In this document: in pieces, positions 52,694-62,291 of the stretch
Layout of the letters: the number at the start of each line of letters is the position of its first letter
Position numbering within the stretch: the first letter of the stretch is position 1
NCBI GenBank assembly: GCA_002409995.1
Contig: DHOR01000040.1
Location: 359,338-423,337 of the forward strand
From: Hungatella sp. UBA5385
GTDB lineage: Bacteria; Bacillota; Clostridia; Lachnospirales; Lachnospiraceae
Length of the DNA: 64,000 bases
Reading direction: 5' to 3'
Position numbers and translations under genes: made by a program
Notes under the pieces: model-generated
Database searches by the model: none
The model's input: only the letters and a program-made list of their open reading frames with translations
Told to the model about the DNA's origin: nothing

Positions 52694-54118
52694 TTATCTT
52701 GAGAAATAAAGATCAAAAAGAGATCTGGCAATAGGAGCTGCCGCCTTTCCTCCTGAGCCTCCCTCTTCTACAATGACACTGACAACCACCCTTGGATTCT
52801 CTGCAGGTGCAAAGCCTACAAACCATGCATGGGTTTCTTTGTCCTTGTCAAATTCCGCTGATCCTGTCTTTCCTGCAACTGTATAGCTGTCAGTTCTCAC
52901 AGCTGAGCCTGTGCCCTCAGTTACTACAGTCCGCATCAGCTCTGTCATATTGGCAGATTCTTCCGCAGTCATCAGTGGTCCATAGGATTCAGGCATAAAC
53001 TTTTTGATCACATCTCCCCCTGCATTTTCCACATGATCGATAAAATAGGGCTTCATCAAAACACCGCCATTGGCAATGGCAGCTGTAATCATGGCATTGT
53101 GCATAGGAGTAATCTGGGTCTGCCCCTGTCCTATAGAGGTCTGAAGGACCTGCCAGGTATCCGCACCAGCATCCATAACATAAGAGCTTTTACTATAGGC
53201 AATGGCAAGCGGCAGTTCTTTATTAAACAGCAGTTCCTCTGATGTGGTTTTTAACGGGTTTAAATTCAGTGAAAGCCCTATATTGGCAAATGCTCCGTTA
53301 CAGGAGTTAGCAAATGCAGACACAAAGTTCTGATGACCGTGAGCTGTCTGATGATAACATTTGATCACATAATCTCCCACTTCATAATAGCCATCACAAT
53401 CAAAGGTATAATCCTTATAATTACCTGGATTCTCCCTCATATATTCCAGAGCTGTCACCATCTTAAAGGTGGAGCCTGGAGGATACAGTCCCTGGGTTGC
53501 TCTGTTTAACAGCTGGCCAGAGGTATTCTCTTCCGCTACCAGATGATCCCAGTCAGCAAGAAGGGTGTTAGGACTATAATCCGGCTTGGATACCATAGCA
53601 AGTACCTTGCCTGTATCAGGCTCCATAACGATAACAGCGCCTTTTCTGCTGCCAAGGGCATCATAGGCCATTTTCTGAAGATCAACATCAAGGGTAGTGA
53701 TCACATTATCTCCCTGATTTTTCACAGAGGAAAGTTCATTGACCACCTGTTCCACCAGATTCACATGGCTGGTAAGAAGATAGAAATTAGCCAGAGCTTC
53801 AAGCCCCGTCTTCCCTTTGGAAGAATATCCCACTACATGGGCAAATAAGCTGTCATAGGGATACTGGCGGATTTCATTCCCCTCTCCATCTATGCTGGTA
53901 ACAGCCAGCACTCTGCCATCCCTGCTCTGAATTTCGCCTCTGAGAACACGGTCTGAAAAACTATCCAGCCTGGCATTATAAGAATTGTTAATCACATTTT
54001 CACTTTTTACCTGAAGAAAATATCCAAAATAAAGGATCAGTCCGGCAAACACTGCAACCACTGCATAGGTGATCTGTAAAATATGGCGGTTTGCTTTGGA
54101 TTTTTGATTATTTTTCAT
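52694..54118 (-). CDS. Class B penicillin-binding protein (PbpA-like transpeptidase)
   Basis: A 474-residue peptidoglycan D,D-transpeptidase with one N-terminal membrane anchor. The active-site motifs are in order: SxxK in PPGSTFKM, SxN in ANSCNGAF, and KTG in VAGKTGSAEF. It is short, lacking most of the large N-terminal pedestal of PBP2/FtsI, as in actinobacterial PbpA. It overlaps the SEDS gene by 11 bp, the usual pairing of a SEDS polymerase with its own class B PBP. AGGA lies before the ATG at 54118. Confidence 0.95.
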   Translation of the reverse strand: MKNNQKSKANRHILQITYAVVAVFAGLILYFGYFLQVKSENVINNSYNARLDSFSDRVLRGEIQSRDGRVLAVTSIDGEGNEIRQYPYDSLFAHVVGYSSKGKTGLEALANFYLLTSHVNLVEQVVNELSSVKNQGDNVITTLDVDLQKMAYDALGSRKGAVIVMEPDTGKVLAMVSKPDYSPNTLLADWDHLVAEENTSGQLLNRATQGLYPPGSTFKMVTALEYMRENPGNYKDYTFDCDGYYEVGDYVIKCYHQTAHGHQNFVSAFANSCNGAFANIGLSLNLNPLKTTSEELLFNKELPLAIAYSKSSYVMDAGADTWQVLQTSIGQGQTQITPMHNAMITAAIANGGVLMKPYFIDHVENAGGDVIKKFMPESYGPLMTAEESANMTELMRTVVTEGTGSAVRTDSYTVAGKTGSAEFDKDKETHAWFVGFAPAENPRVVVSVIVEEGGSGGKAAAPIARSLFDLYFSR

Positions 54119-55430
54119 AGTCTTCCTCTTCTTCATTGCGCTTTAAGATATAAAGCCCCTGAATCACACTGAATATAATAAATGTGCTGAGAATTGAGCT
54201 TCCGCCATAGCTGACAAGAGGCAGGGTTACTCCTGTGGAAGGGATGAATTTGGTCACTCCCCCCACTGTTAAAAACACCTGAATAATATAAACACAGCCA
54301 AGACCAAAAGCAATTAATTTGTAAAATACTGCCTGCATCTCACTGGCAATCATCATAAACTGAAGGAAACATCCAAGACAGATAAGAAGCACACACAAGG
54401 CAAATATTCCTCCCAGTTCCTCTGAAATAGCAGAGAATATAAAGTCCTTCTCAACCACAGGAATTTTACCCGGCATTCCCTGAAACAGGCCCATACCAAA
54501 CCAGCCCCCTGTACCAATGGCAAAGAGAGACTGGGTAATCTGGTATCCCTTCGTATCAATATCTGCCCATGGGTTGCGCCATGCAGAAACTCTAACCCTG
54601 ACATGAGAAAACATCTGATAAGCCAGAACTGCCGCTGCGCTGCCGCTTCCTGCTCCTGCGATCAAATAGCTCCATTTGCCTGTTGCAGCAAACAGCATAA
54701 AAATATAAGTAAGAAAGAAGATAAGTGCACTTCCCAAATCCTTGGAAGCAACCAGAATCAGCACATGAAGAGCAGCCACTCCTGTAGTAAGCAGGACTGT
54801 CTTAAAATCCACTGAACGGTAAAACATAGCTGCCACAAAGAATACAAAGCTGATCTTAACAAACTCAGAAGGCTGAAAGGAAAAATCTCCGATTCCCAGT
54901 GAAAGCTGAGCCCCATAACTATTATTGCCCGCGATTAAAACAACAAAAAGCAGTAACAGTCCAATCCCTCCATATACCCATGGAATTTTGGAAAGCTGCC
55001 ACATTCTGTCTATTATGAATGGAATAATCCATGTAAGCAGAGCCACTGCCACTACAATCACAAACTGCTTTAATGCCTTATCAAAAGACAGCCTGGTAAG
55101 AATAATAAATCCTACAGCCAGCAGCATACACATATTATTGACTAAAAGCCTGGATACATTTTTATAAAACAGCCGGTAAACAAAGATATAGCATAAAAAG
55201 AACATCAGCTGAGCCATATAAAATGCAATGACTCTCTCATCTCCTGTCTTCAGCCAGATAATCACATAAGCCAGAAGATGAATCAGAAGCATGGCATGAT
55301 TCTGACGTCTGCATATTCTTTTCTTCTTTTTCTCATCCTTAAATGCAAAAAAGCGGAAATTATAGTATGTGTACAATGCCATCAAAAGTATCATCAGATA
55401 CTTTGAGATATCAACAATAAGATTAACCAT
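54108..55430 (-). CDS. SEDS glycosyltransferase (FtsW/RodA/SpoVE family)
   Basis: A 440-residue membrane protein with about ten helices that polymerises lipid II into glycan strands. Family marks are SLGIGDFSFQPSEFVKISFVFF, KDLGSALIFFLTYIFMLF, and the C-terminal STGVTLPLVSYGGSSILSTF. The catalytic Asp is expected in the loop after the fourth pair of helices. With the overlapping PBP it forms a complete cell wall synthase. Which process it serves (elongation, division or sporulation) cannot be decided here. Confidence 0.95.
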   Translation of the reverse strand: MVNLIVDISKYLMILLMALYTYYNFRFFAFKDEKKKKRICRRQNHAMLLIHLLAYVIIWLKTGDERVIAFYMAQLMFFLCYIFVYRLFYKNVSRLLVNNMCMLLAVGFIILTRLSFDKALKQFVIVVAVALLTWIIPFIIDRMWQLSKIPWVYGGIGLLLLFVVLIAGNNSYGAQLSLGIGDFSFQPSEFVKISFVFFVAAMFYRSVDFKTVLLTTGVAALHVLILVASKDLGSALIFFLTYIFMLFAATGKWSYLIAGAGSGSAAAVLAYQMFSHVRVRVSAWRNPWADIDTKGYQITQSLFAIGTGGWFGMGLFQGMPGKIPVVEKDFIFSAISEELGGIFALCVLLICLGCFLQFMMIASEMQAVFYKLIAFGLGCVYIIQVFLTVGGVTKFIPSTGVTLPLVSYGGSSILSTFIIFSVIQGLYILKRNEEEEDYEK

Positions 55431-55440
55431 AGATACGCAC

Positions 55441-57669
55441 CTACTCTATGCCACGTTTAAAATGGCCCCTTGTAAATTCACCTTCTAACAAGCTGTCTGT
55501 TCTTCCATATAAGAAGCGCTGGCTGAAATTCTCAATAATTTCCCTGGTCTGCTCTCCATCTTCAACTGTAAATTGTAACCGCAGCGCAGAGGGACCAAGT
55601 CTTTTCACCTGCTCCTCCAGCCCAGCCAGAGACAGAGGATCTGTATTGTAAACGGTATTATAGCAGAAGGTACAGTGATTTTTCACTGGAAATTCTTTGT
55701 TAAGGCGGTCTTTCAGCATTAGAACTCCCGGCTTTTTATCGCAGCCTGACATTCCCTGATGTAAGCACTGGGCAGTTACCATCATTGGCAGACGTCCGTA
55801 TACCAAAAGCTCACCGGGAATTGTCAGTTTCCCCAGTTCTTTTGCATTTAATTCAACAGGCCAGGTCAGACTGTCTGCTCCTAAGCCCTTCATCATGGCT
55901 TCTGCCTGCTGATTCATGCCATACATTCCATAGTCAAACACCATCGGAAGCGTGATTGCATGGCTCTTTAGATACCCGACTTCCTCCATGGAGCGGATTA
56001 AGACTCCGTCAAATCCTGCACCGGTCAGCTTGTCCATATTACGGTCAAAAAAGGTTTCCCCCTCAGTTCTGAAGATATGAGGCATGGTCAGCATACATTC
56101 TTTTCCTGCCTTATGGCAGCTATCTACTGTATTCTTCCAAAGATCAGGGGAAAATTCTGCTGCATCAATATAAATTCTTTTTATGCCATCTGCTTCCAGA
56201 GCAGCTGTAAGCGAATCGGGACGTTCTAATGACACATAGAGTTTAAAAGTATTAAGAGAATCATCTGTTTTCCTTCTATCTTCTCTGTCAGACCTTTTTT
56301 TATTATCACCATCGTCATTATCATTATCTGCAAAATCCGCTTTATGATTCAGTTTCTCTCTTTTATATACAGCAAGCACCGCTTCTTCCAAAGCTTCCAG
56401 ACCTTTTCTTCTCAAATCATTGAGAGCCTGGACAGGCATAAAGATATTGCCGCCAATTGTAATCTCAAGATTATCAAATACAAAAGGTGTATTGCCTGTT
56501 TTCTCCAGCTGTTTCTTCACCTTATCCTGACCCATAGGCTGATTGAGGGCAGTCTGCACCACATCACCATAGACTGTAACCGTCTGTCCGCAGCCATTTA
56601 AAATCAGACAAGATTTTTTCCCTTCTTCCAGAAATACAGAACCCTCTATAGGTTCTCTCACCTGTTTTCCCACATATTCCTGATCCAGTCTGTCAAAAAG
56701 CTCCTGATTGCCTTCTCTAAATGCAGGTTTTTCCTTCCAGACCACCATATCCCGTCCATTGTGCTTCTTGTAATAGCCATCGGTTTGACCGCCTCTGTCA
56801 AATAGATCCCTTAATATCTGCCGGTCTGCCTCTTCCACATGATAACCCTTTCTGCCTGAGGAAAGATAGAGGTCCACATATTTGCTGTAAACGCTGACAA
56901 CTCCGGCTGTATAGCGGGGACTTTTCATCCTTCCTTCTATCTTCATGGAATAAATCCCTGCTTCTATCATATCCGGAATCAGATCAAGAGTTGCTAAATC
57001 CTTTAAGCTGAGGACATAGCGCTCATCCTTTTTATTAAGGGTCTTTCCGCCCTGCTTCACATCAAAAGGAAGACGGCAGGTCTGTGCGCATCTGCCTCTG
57101 TTGCCGCTTCTGCCTCCAATCAGACTGCTGAACAAACACTGACCGGAGTAACAATAACAGAGAGCCCCGTGAACAAAGCTCTCAATCTCAATATCTACTT
57201 CTTGATGAATCCGGTCAATCTCACGAAGAGACAGCTCTCTTGCAGTAACCACCCGTTCTGCTCCCAGCTCTTTCATAAGTCTGGCACCATAGACACCAGT
57301 AATGGTCATCTGAGTGCTTGCATGAATGGGAAGGTCTGGGAAATGCTTTCTCACAAAAGAAAATACACCCATATCCTGAACAATCACTGCATCAAGGCCA
57401 TGGATATAATAGGGATACAGATAATCATACAGCTGTCCCATCTCCTGTTCCTTCATAAGAGTATTCACTGTCATATACATTTTCTTACCATGAAGGTGGA
57501 CGTAATCCATTGCCTCCAGCAGCTTATCCTCATCGGGATTGTCCGCATAGGCTCTTGCACCGAATTTGCTGCCTCCGATGTAAATGGCATCTGCACCTGC
57601 TGCAATGGCAGCCTTTAAACTCTCCACTGATCCTGCCGGAGCCAAAATCTCTACTTTATTCTCTCTCAC
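55441..57669 (-). CDS. U32 family peptidase-like protein with C-terminal DUF3656
   Basis: A 742-residue protein of the U32 family: EILAPAGSVESLKAAIAAGADAIYIGG starts a TIM-barrel-like domain, and SFVHGALCYCYSGQCLFSS with the following GRCAQTCRLPF supplies four or more cysteines, which in RlhA/TrhP relatives bind an iron-sulfur cluster for RNA hydroxylation. Annotation as peptidase is historical. The start is GTG at 57669, six bases after AGGAGG. Residues about 445-465 are an Asp/Lys-rich linker. It sits between zapA and the SEDS gene. Confidence 0.92.
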   Translation of the reverse strand: MRENKVEILAPAGSVESLKAAIAAGADAIYIGGSKFGARAYADNPDEDKLLEAMDYVHLHGKKMYMTVNTLMKEQEMGQLYDYLYPYYIHGLDAVIVQDMGVFSFVRKHFPDLPIHASTQMTITGVYGARLMKELGAERVVTARELSLREIDRIHQEVDIEIESFVHGALCYCYSGQCLFSSLIGGRSGNRGRCAQTCRLPFDVKQGGKTLNKKDERYVLSLKDLATLDLIPDMIEAGIYSMKIEGRMKSPRYTAGVVSVYSKYVDLYLSSGRKGYHVEEADRQILRDLFDRGGQTDGYYKKHNGRDMVVWKEKPAFREGNQELFDRLDQEYVGKQVREPIEGSVFLEEGKKSCLILNGCGQTVTVYGDVVQTALNQPMGQDKVKKQLEKTGNTPFVFDNLEITIGGNIFMPVQALNDLRRKGLEALEEAVLAVYKREKLNHKADFADNDNDDGDNKKRSDREDRRKTDDSLNTFKLYVSLERPDSLTAALEADGIKRIYIDAAEFSPDLWKNTVDSCHKAGKECMLTMPHIFRTEGETFFDRNMDKLTGAGFDGVLIRSMEEVGYLKSHAITLPMVFDYGMYGMNQQAEAMMKGLGADSLTWPVELNAKELGKLTIPGELLVYGRLPMMVTAQCLHQGMSGCDKKPGVLMLKDRLNKEFPVKNHCTFCYNTVYNTDPLSLAGLEEQVKRLGPSALRLQFTVEDGEQTREIIENFSQRFLYGRTDSLLEGEFTRGHFKRGIE

Positions 57670-57689
57670 TTAATCCTCCTGCTATTACA

Positions 57690-57731
57690 AAAAAGAAAGA
57701 AAGGATGTCCTGGCACTGCCACCAGACATCC
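57690..57731 (-). terminator. Terminator between zapA and the U32 gene
   Basis: GGATGTC pairs with GACATCC, with inner TGG/CCA, and the minus strand continues TTTCTTTCTTTTTT. It would reduce read-through from zapA into the U32 gene. Confidence 0.75.
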
Positions 57732-57739
57732 CCCATTAT

Positions 57740-58123
57740 CTATTCTTCCTGATCATCACTTTCTGCTGCGGAATTGCCGGCTCCTTTTGAATTGCCTCTG
57801 CGCCTATTGGCTGCCTCAAGCTTCATCTGGGTTGTTACCAGCTCATGCTTCAGGCTGTAGACTTCCTTCTCCATATCCGCCTTCTGCTGCTCCAGTATGG
57901 CAATCTGTTCCCTTGCCTTAAAATAATCATCCGCCATATTCAGTTGTATCATGGCTGATTGATATTCTGCATTCTGCTTGGTAAAGCCTTCCCTCTTTCG
58001 TAAAGTTGTAATCATTTCATTTATATAACTGGCTACTCTCTGCATGTAGCTCTCATCTTCATAACCACCCAGAGTATATATCTTTCCATCTATTAAAACT
58101 TCAGTATAATGCTTGGAATCCAT
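57740..58123 (-). CDS. zapA: Cell division protein ZapA
   Basis: A 127-residue FtsZ-ring stabiliser. The N-terminal part VLIDGKIYTLGGYEDESYMQRVASYINEM is the ZapA fold, and residues about 65-110 form a coiled coil through which it oligomerises. The tail is long, charged and low in complexity (RRRGNSKGAGNSAAESDDQ), longer than in enterobacteria. It is 105 bp from ruvB. Confidence 0.9.
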   Translation of the reverse strand: MDSKHYTEVLIDGKIYTLGGYEDESYMQRVASYINEMITTLRKREGFTKQNAEYQSAMIQLNMADDYFKAREQIAILEQQKADMEKEVYSLKHELVTTQMKLEAANRRRGNSKGAGNSAAESDDQEE

Positions 58124-58228
58124 GTTCTTATCTCCCTGTTATCTTTTGCTCTGGTAATACTATAACACATTTCATAAAGATAGGAAAGTTGAAAATCAAA
58201 GCAATTTATACAACAATATCAGCTGTCC

Positions 58229-59224
58229 TTATTGGAGAGAAAGCCCCAGATGATGATAAGCACGCTCTGTAGCCACTCTGCCTCTGGGAGTCCTGTTAAT
58301 GAATCCATTCATAAGAAGGTATGGCTCATAAACATCCTCCAGAGTTCCTGCATCCTCTCCCAGAGAAGCTGCCAAAGTATCCAGTCCCACAGGGCCGCCT
58401 GAAAACTTCTCTATCATAGTGATTAATATGGCTCTGTCATTGTTATCCAGACCAAACTTATCCACATCCAGAATATCCAGGGCAAAATCTGCCACTTCTT
58501 TTGTTATAACACCGTTATATTTTACCTGAGCAAAGTCACGGACCCTTTTCAACAGTCTGTTGGCAAGTCTTGGGGTCCCTCTGGAACGTTTGGCAATCTC
58601 CATAGCTCCGGTTTCATCAATCTCCACCTCAAGAACCTCTGCAGAACGGCAGACTATGATCTTCAATTCTTCCGGAGAGTAAAATTCCAGCTTCTGCACA
58701 ACACCAAATCTATCTCTGAGAGGTGCTGTTAACAGCCCTGCTCTGGTCGTTGCTCCAACTAATGTGAACTTAGGAAGATCAAGACGAATGGACCTGGCTC
58801 CTGAGTCCTTGCCTAACATAATGTCAATGGCATAATCCTCCATAGCAGGGTATAATACCTCTTCCACCTGTCTGTTTAAACGGTGAATCTCGTCAACAAA
58901 CAAAACATCTCCCTCAGAAAGATTGTTCAATATAGCAGCCATCTCACCTGGTTTTTCTATAGCAGGTCCTGAGGTTATCTTCATATGAACTCCCATCTCA
59001 TTAGCAATAATGCTGGAAAGAGTTGTTTTTCCCAGTCCGGGAGGACCATAAAACAGCACATGATCCAATGACTCCCCCCTTCCCCTGGCAGCATCTATAT
59101 AGACCTTTAAATTACTCTTAATCTTCTCCTGGCCTATATATTCGCTGAGGCTCTGGGGCCGCAGACTTGGTTCTATGCGCTTGTCCTCTTCCGTTATCTC
59201 TGTAGTTATAATTCTACGTTCCAT
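58229..59224 (-). CDS. ruvB: Holliday junction branch migration ATPase RuvB
   Basis: A 331-residue AAA+ motor. Walker A is GPPGLGKTT, Walker B is VLFVDEIHRL, sensor 1 is LVGATTRAG, and the C-terminal winged helix has GGPVGLDTLAASLGED and RTPRGRVAT. It drives branch migration with RuvA. The gene begins 45 bp after ruvA ends, in the standard ruvA-ruvB order; ruvC is not in the window. Confidence 0.97.
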   Translation of the reverse strand: MERRIITTEITEEDKRIEPSLRPQSLSEYIGQEKIKSNLKVYIDAARGRGESLDHVLFYGPPGLGKTTLSSIIANEMGVHMKITSGPAIEKPGEMAAILNNLSEGDVLFVDEIHRLNRQVEEVLYPAMEDYAIDIMLGKDSGARSIRLDLPKFTLVGATTRAGLLTAPLRDRFGVVQKLEFYSPEELKIIVCRSAEVLEVEIDETGAMEIAKRSRGTPRLANRLLKRVRDFAQVKYNGVITKEVADFALDILDVDKFGLDNNDRAILITMIEKFSGGPVGLDTLAASLGEDAGTLEDVYEPYLLMNGFINRTPRGRVATERAYHHLGLSLQ

Positions 59225-59269
59225 ATACGTCTCTACCTTACTATCCTATTATATTCAAAAGCTATCCTG

Positions 59270-59878
59270 TTACAGAAAAGCCAGATGCTTCAAAGATGCC
59301 TTCAGCACATCTTCTGTAGTCATCGTATCTGTGATCTCCACACGTCCCACTGCTCTGCCTGCTTCTGCAGCTGAATAACCTAATGCAACCAATGCATCTA
59401 CAGCTTCTTTACCCACACCACTGCCTGAAGCCTGAACACTCTCTGCTTCAGCAGATTCCTGGGGCAGTATGTCTGTCATATCCACCTTGTCCTTCAAATC
59501 CAGTATAATTCTCTTGGCAGTTTTAGGACCGATTCCCGGAGCTGTAGTAATTGTCTTGGCATCTTCCATTATAATGGCTCTGCGGAGCTCATCAGGTGTC
59601 AGTGCCGATAAAACGCCCAGTGCCACCTTAGGTCCTACGCCGGTCACTGTAATCAGCTGCCTGAATACGCGCAGATCCTGACGGCTTAAAAAGCCATATA
59701 AGAACATTCCATCTTCCCTTACCTGAAAATATGTATAAAGCTTAGCTTCCTTCCCAATTCCCGGAAGCCGTTCCATTACATATAAAGGCACACGAATCTC
59801 CAGCCCTATATTGCCGGACTCAATCACTACCATATCATCCAGTATCTCTACTAAAGGTCCCTTCACATAAGAAATCAC
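59270..59878 (-). CDS. ruvA: Holliday junction binding protein RuvA
   Basis: A 202-residue tetrameric protein that holds the four-way junction flat. Domain I is the OB fold (MISYVKGPLVEILDDMVVIE), domain II has paired helix-hairpin-helix motifs (LITVTGVGPKVALGVLS and TAPGIGPKTAKRIILDLK), and the flexible C-terminal domain III (EAVDALVALGYSAAEA) contacts RuvB. The start is GTG at 59878, nine bases after GGAGA. Confidence 0.97.
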   Translation of the reverse strand: MISYVKGPLVEILDDMVVIESGNIGLEIRVPLYVMERLPGIGKEAKLYTYFQVREDGMFLYGFLSRQDLRVFRQLITVTGVGPKVALGVLSALTPDELRRAIIMEDAKTITTAPGIGPKTAKRIILDLKDKVDMTDILPQESAEAESVQASGSGVGKEAVDALVALGYSAAEAGRAVGRVEITDTMTTEDVLKASLKHLAFL

Positions 59879-59916
59879 AGTTTCTGTCTCCTTTTGCCTT
59901 AACTTCTATGTCATTT

Positions 59917-59945
59917 ATCATATCATACAGACTTTTGATATGCAA
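59917..59945 (-). promoter_or_regulatory. Promoter of ruvAB
   Basis: Minus strand: -35 TTGCAT (59940-59945), 17-bp spacer, -10 TATGAT (59917-59922). Confidence 0.65.
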
Positions 59946-59975
59946 GGGAATCATCGAACAAATATTCTGTTTTCG

Positions 59976-60004
59976 TTGACGAAGCACGTTCCTTTGGCTA
60001 TAAT
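59976..60004 (+). promoter_or_regulatory. Promoter of the RNase H-like exonuclease gene
   Basis: Plus strand: -35 TTGACG (59976-59981), 17-bp spacer, -10 TATAAT (59999-60004). It stands 31 bp from the -35 of the divergent ruvAB promoter. Confidence 0.8.
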
Positions 60005-60035
60005 AGGAGGATAAGAAAGGACGGATTTTGAACTG

Positions 60036-61130
60036 ATGATAACACTGGAAGAAACCATTGAATTTAAAGAAACTTACCCATTATGCAGAATCGGGAAGCT
60101 GGAAGAGCTGCTTTTTTTTGATATTGAAACAACCGGATTTTCAGGAGAGTACTCCACCTTGTATCTTATTGGATGTACCTATTATGAAGAGGGGCACTGG
60201 AAGCTGATCCAGTGGTTTGCAGACTCTCTGGATTCAGAGACAGAAGTTCTGTGTACATTTTTTCAGTTTCTTCAGAAATTCTCCACTGTCATTCATTTTA
60301 ACGGTGATGGGTTTGATATTCCCTATTTGCTGAAGCGCTGCCGTGCTCACGGACTGCCCTTTGATTTTTCAGGTGTAAACAGTCTTGATATTTATAAGAG
60401 GATTCGCCCATACCGTAACCTTTTGGGACTTCCCAGCATGAAGCAGAAGGCAATTGAACAGTTTCTGGGAGTTGACAGAACCGATGAATTCTCCGGCGGC
60501 CAGCTCATTGAGGTCTATTATGAATATTTAAATACCAAAGACCAGAACCTGTTTCATCTTCTGATCTTACATAATGCAGATGATTTAAAGGGAATGCCTC
60601 TTATTCTCCCCATTCTCAATTATCCTGATTTTTTGGAACATGATTTTTCCCTAGTCCATCAGGAGATTGAAGCTAAAACAGATATATTCGGCAGAGAATG
60701 TCATATGCTGAAGCTGGTCTGTGAAAATGGCTGTGCAGTGCCTATTGGCTTCTCCCGTTCCAATTCCATGGTGAATCTGGAGGCGGAAGGCGCTGATCTG
60801 ACTTTATGGATTGATCTGTATGAAGGTGAATTGAAGTATTATTACCCTGATTATAAGAATTATTACTATCTTACCTATGAAGACCGTGCCATTCATAAAA
60901 GCGTTGCCGAATATGTGGACAGAGAGGCCCGCACCAGGGCAACTGCCAAAACCTGCTATACCAGACAGTCCGGCTGCTATCTTCCTCAATTTTCCCAGTT
61001 GTGGACACCATGTCTGCGGCATGAGCTTAAATCAAAGGTGACCTATGTGGCATTTGATGAGAATTTTTTCATGGATCAGGAACGGACTACTGTTTATGTC
61101 AATGATTTGCTGAGGGAATTATGCCGTTAA
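60036..61130 (+). CDS. RNase H-fold (DEDD) exonuclease, YprB-like
   Basis: A 364-residue protein whose residues about 25-195 carry the DEDD exonuclease motifs: DIETTGF, FNGDGFDIPYLLKR, and ILHNADDLKGM. In Bacillus the relative YprB is next to a helicase gene; no helicase is adjacent here. Residues 200-364 are a second domain of unknown role. The ATG at 60036 has no strong ribosome site in the best place (AAAGGA is about 15 bases away), so expression may be low or the leader short. It is divergent from ruvAB and may be a DNA maintenance gene. Confidence 0.88.
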   Translation: MITLEETIEFKETYPLCRIGKLEELLFFDIETTGFSGEYSTLYLIGCTYYEEGHWKLIQWFADSLDSETEVLCTFFQFLQKFSTVIHFNGDGFDIPYLLKRCRAHGLPFDFSGVNSLDIYKRIRPYRNLLGLPSMKQKAIEQFLGVDRTDEFSGGQLIEVYYEYLNTKDQNLFHLLILHNADDLKGMPLILPILNYPDFLEHDFSLVHQEIEAKTDIFGRECHMLKLVCENGCAVPIGFSRSNSMVNLEAEGADLTLWIDLYEGELKYYYPDYKNYYYLTYEDRAIHKSVAEYVDREARTRATAKTCYTRQSGCYLPQFSQLWTPCLRHELKSKVTYVAFDENFFMDQERTTVYVNDLLRELCR

Positions 61131-61161
61131 TTAGTCATGGCTTAGTACCTGTAAAAATGGG

Positions 61162-61209
61162 AAAAGCAGCTGTGGGAGTTTTTATAATATACTTCCACAG
61201 CTGCTTTTT
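61162..61209 (+). terminator. Intrinsic terminator after the exonuclease gene
   Basis: AAAAGCAGCTGTGG pairs with CCACAGCTGCTTTT around an AGT/ACT-closed loop, followed by T. It can also act on the convergent DUF5662 gene. Confidence 0.9.
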
Positions 61210-61220
61210 AGGTTGGTTTT

Positions 61221-61250
61221 TAGGTTTTAGGTTTTAGGTTTTAGGTTTTT
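61221..61250. repeat. Heptamer tandem repeat (TAGGTTT) x4
   Basis: Four exact units starting at 61221, 61228, 61235 and 61242, preceded by two imperfect ones (GGTTGGTTTT). It fills the space between the terminator and the stop codon of the DUF5662 gene. Confidence 0.9.
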
Positions 61251-61258
61251 AATCTTTA

Positions 61259-61804
61259 TCAATAGCTGCCCTTTTTTAACAGCTTCCGCATATAGGTAAA
61301 TGTTTTGTCCTCTCCCTCATCCTTCAGCATAAGGAGAAGCTTTTCCAAAAGTGCCTTTGTCTCCGGTGAAACCACCATATAGGGGGCTGTAAAACAGTAA
61401 TACTCCCATGGCGCCCCATCGGTGTAGGCATCTCCCTTGTAAGTCTTTGAGGCAGCAATTCGGTCCATCACCATCTCGATGACATATTTTAAAGGCATCT
61501 TATGGCCTACCAGCCCTTTGGAGGGATCTAAAGGGAAATCAATCCAGTATTCATCATGATGCTTATTACGCCCCTTGTGATGCAGCCAGGCTCTGGAATA
61601 TCCATTGACCTCCCGCTCTGCAGCATTGGGGCTTCGTGTTCCCTGATAATATTTAACTCCAGGGAAAAATTCCTCCGGACTATATTTGGATAAATCGTGA
61701 AGCAATCCCTGGCGGTAAAGTCCTACCCGGAAACAATTTTTCATAACTTTTATCTTATGAACCGTTATGGTGGAGAAATGTCCCCATAAATTATGTAATT
61801 TCAT
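61259..61804 (-). CDS. DUF5662 family protein, possibly HD-type hydrolase-like
   Basis: A 181-residue protein of the DUF5662 family. Histidine and aspartate positions in GLLHDLSKYSPEEFF, AWLHHKGRNKHHDEYW and the C-terminal helices look like a metal site of HD-domain type, though the exact HD order is not proven. It has no signal or membrane segment. Function is unknown. GAGAG precedes the ATG. Confidence 0.85.
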   Translation of the reverse strand: MKLHNLWGHFSTITVHKIKVMKNCFRVGLYRQGLLHDLSKYSPEEFFPGVKYYQGTRSPNAAEREVNGYSRAWLHHKGRNKHHDEYWIDFPLDPSKGLVGHKMPLKYVIEMVMDRIAASKTYKGDAYTDGAPWEYYCFTAPYMVVSPETKALLEKLLLMLKDEGEDKTFTYMRKLLKKGSY

Positions 61805-61935
61805 TCTACTCTCTTCCTGTCAACAATAATACCTTTCATTTTACCACATAACCCACTTATTTTACCACTTATTTTTTCACTTTGGAATTTTTAGAAAATA
61901 TTTTAATATTTTCCTATTTTTACCACCGAAAAGGT

Positions 61936-61964
61936 TTGACTCTTTTAATATTCTATGCTATTCT
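61936..61964 (+). promoter_or_regulatory. Promoter of the cold shock gene
   Basis: Plus strand: -35 TTGACT (61936-61941), 17-bp spacer, -10 TATTCT (61959-61964). The leader of about 55 nt is AT-rich, shorter than that of E. coli cspA. Confidence 0.7.
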
Positions 61965-62025
61965 TAGGGAAGTTGCAGATTACCTGTAACGGTATAATTT
62001 TTTATTTATTTTGGAGGTATCATTA

Positions 62026-62223
62026 ATGAAAGGTACAGTTAAGTGGTTTAACAACCAAAAGGGTTACGGATTTATTTCCGACGAACAGGGTAACGATGTA
62101 TTCGTACATTACTCAGGTCTCAGCATGGACGGCTTCAAGTCATTAGATGAAGGCGCTGCAGTGGAGTTTGATGTGGTAGATGGCGCTAAGGGCCCACAGG
62201 CAACTAACGTTATCAGATTATAA
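62026..62223 (+). CDS. Cold shock protein, CspA family
   Basis: A 65-residue single cold-shock domain that binds single-stranded RNA and DNA. Both RNA-binding motifs are intact: GYGFI after KWFNNQK, and VFVHYS. GGAGG lies eight bases before the ATG at 62026; the frame opens with a TTG that is part of that site. It has its own promoter and terminator. The numbered paralogue cannot be given. Confidence 0.96.
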   Translation: MKGTVKWFNNQKGYGFISDEQGNDVFVHYSGLSMDGFKSLDEGAAVEFDVVDGAKGPQATNVIRL

Positions 62224-62291
62224 TCATTGCTTATCAGTGTACCTTTTTCAACATATAGGAAGAAGTTATATTGTTTCACATGATTACGATG

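Noticed and set aside
59999..60035. Strong AGGAGG at 60005-60010 as ribosome site for the exonuclease gene
   Set aside because: It lies about 25 bases from the ATG and just after the -10 element, so it is probably at or before the transcription start; no alternative in-frame start is near it.
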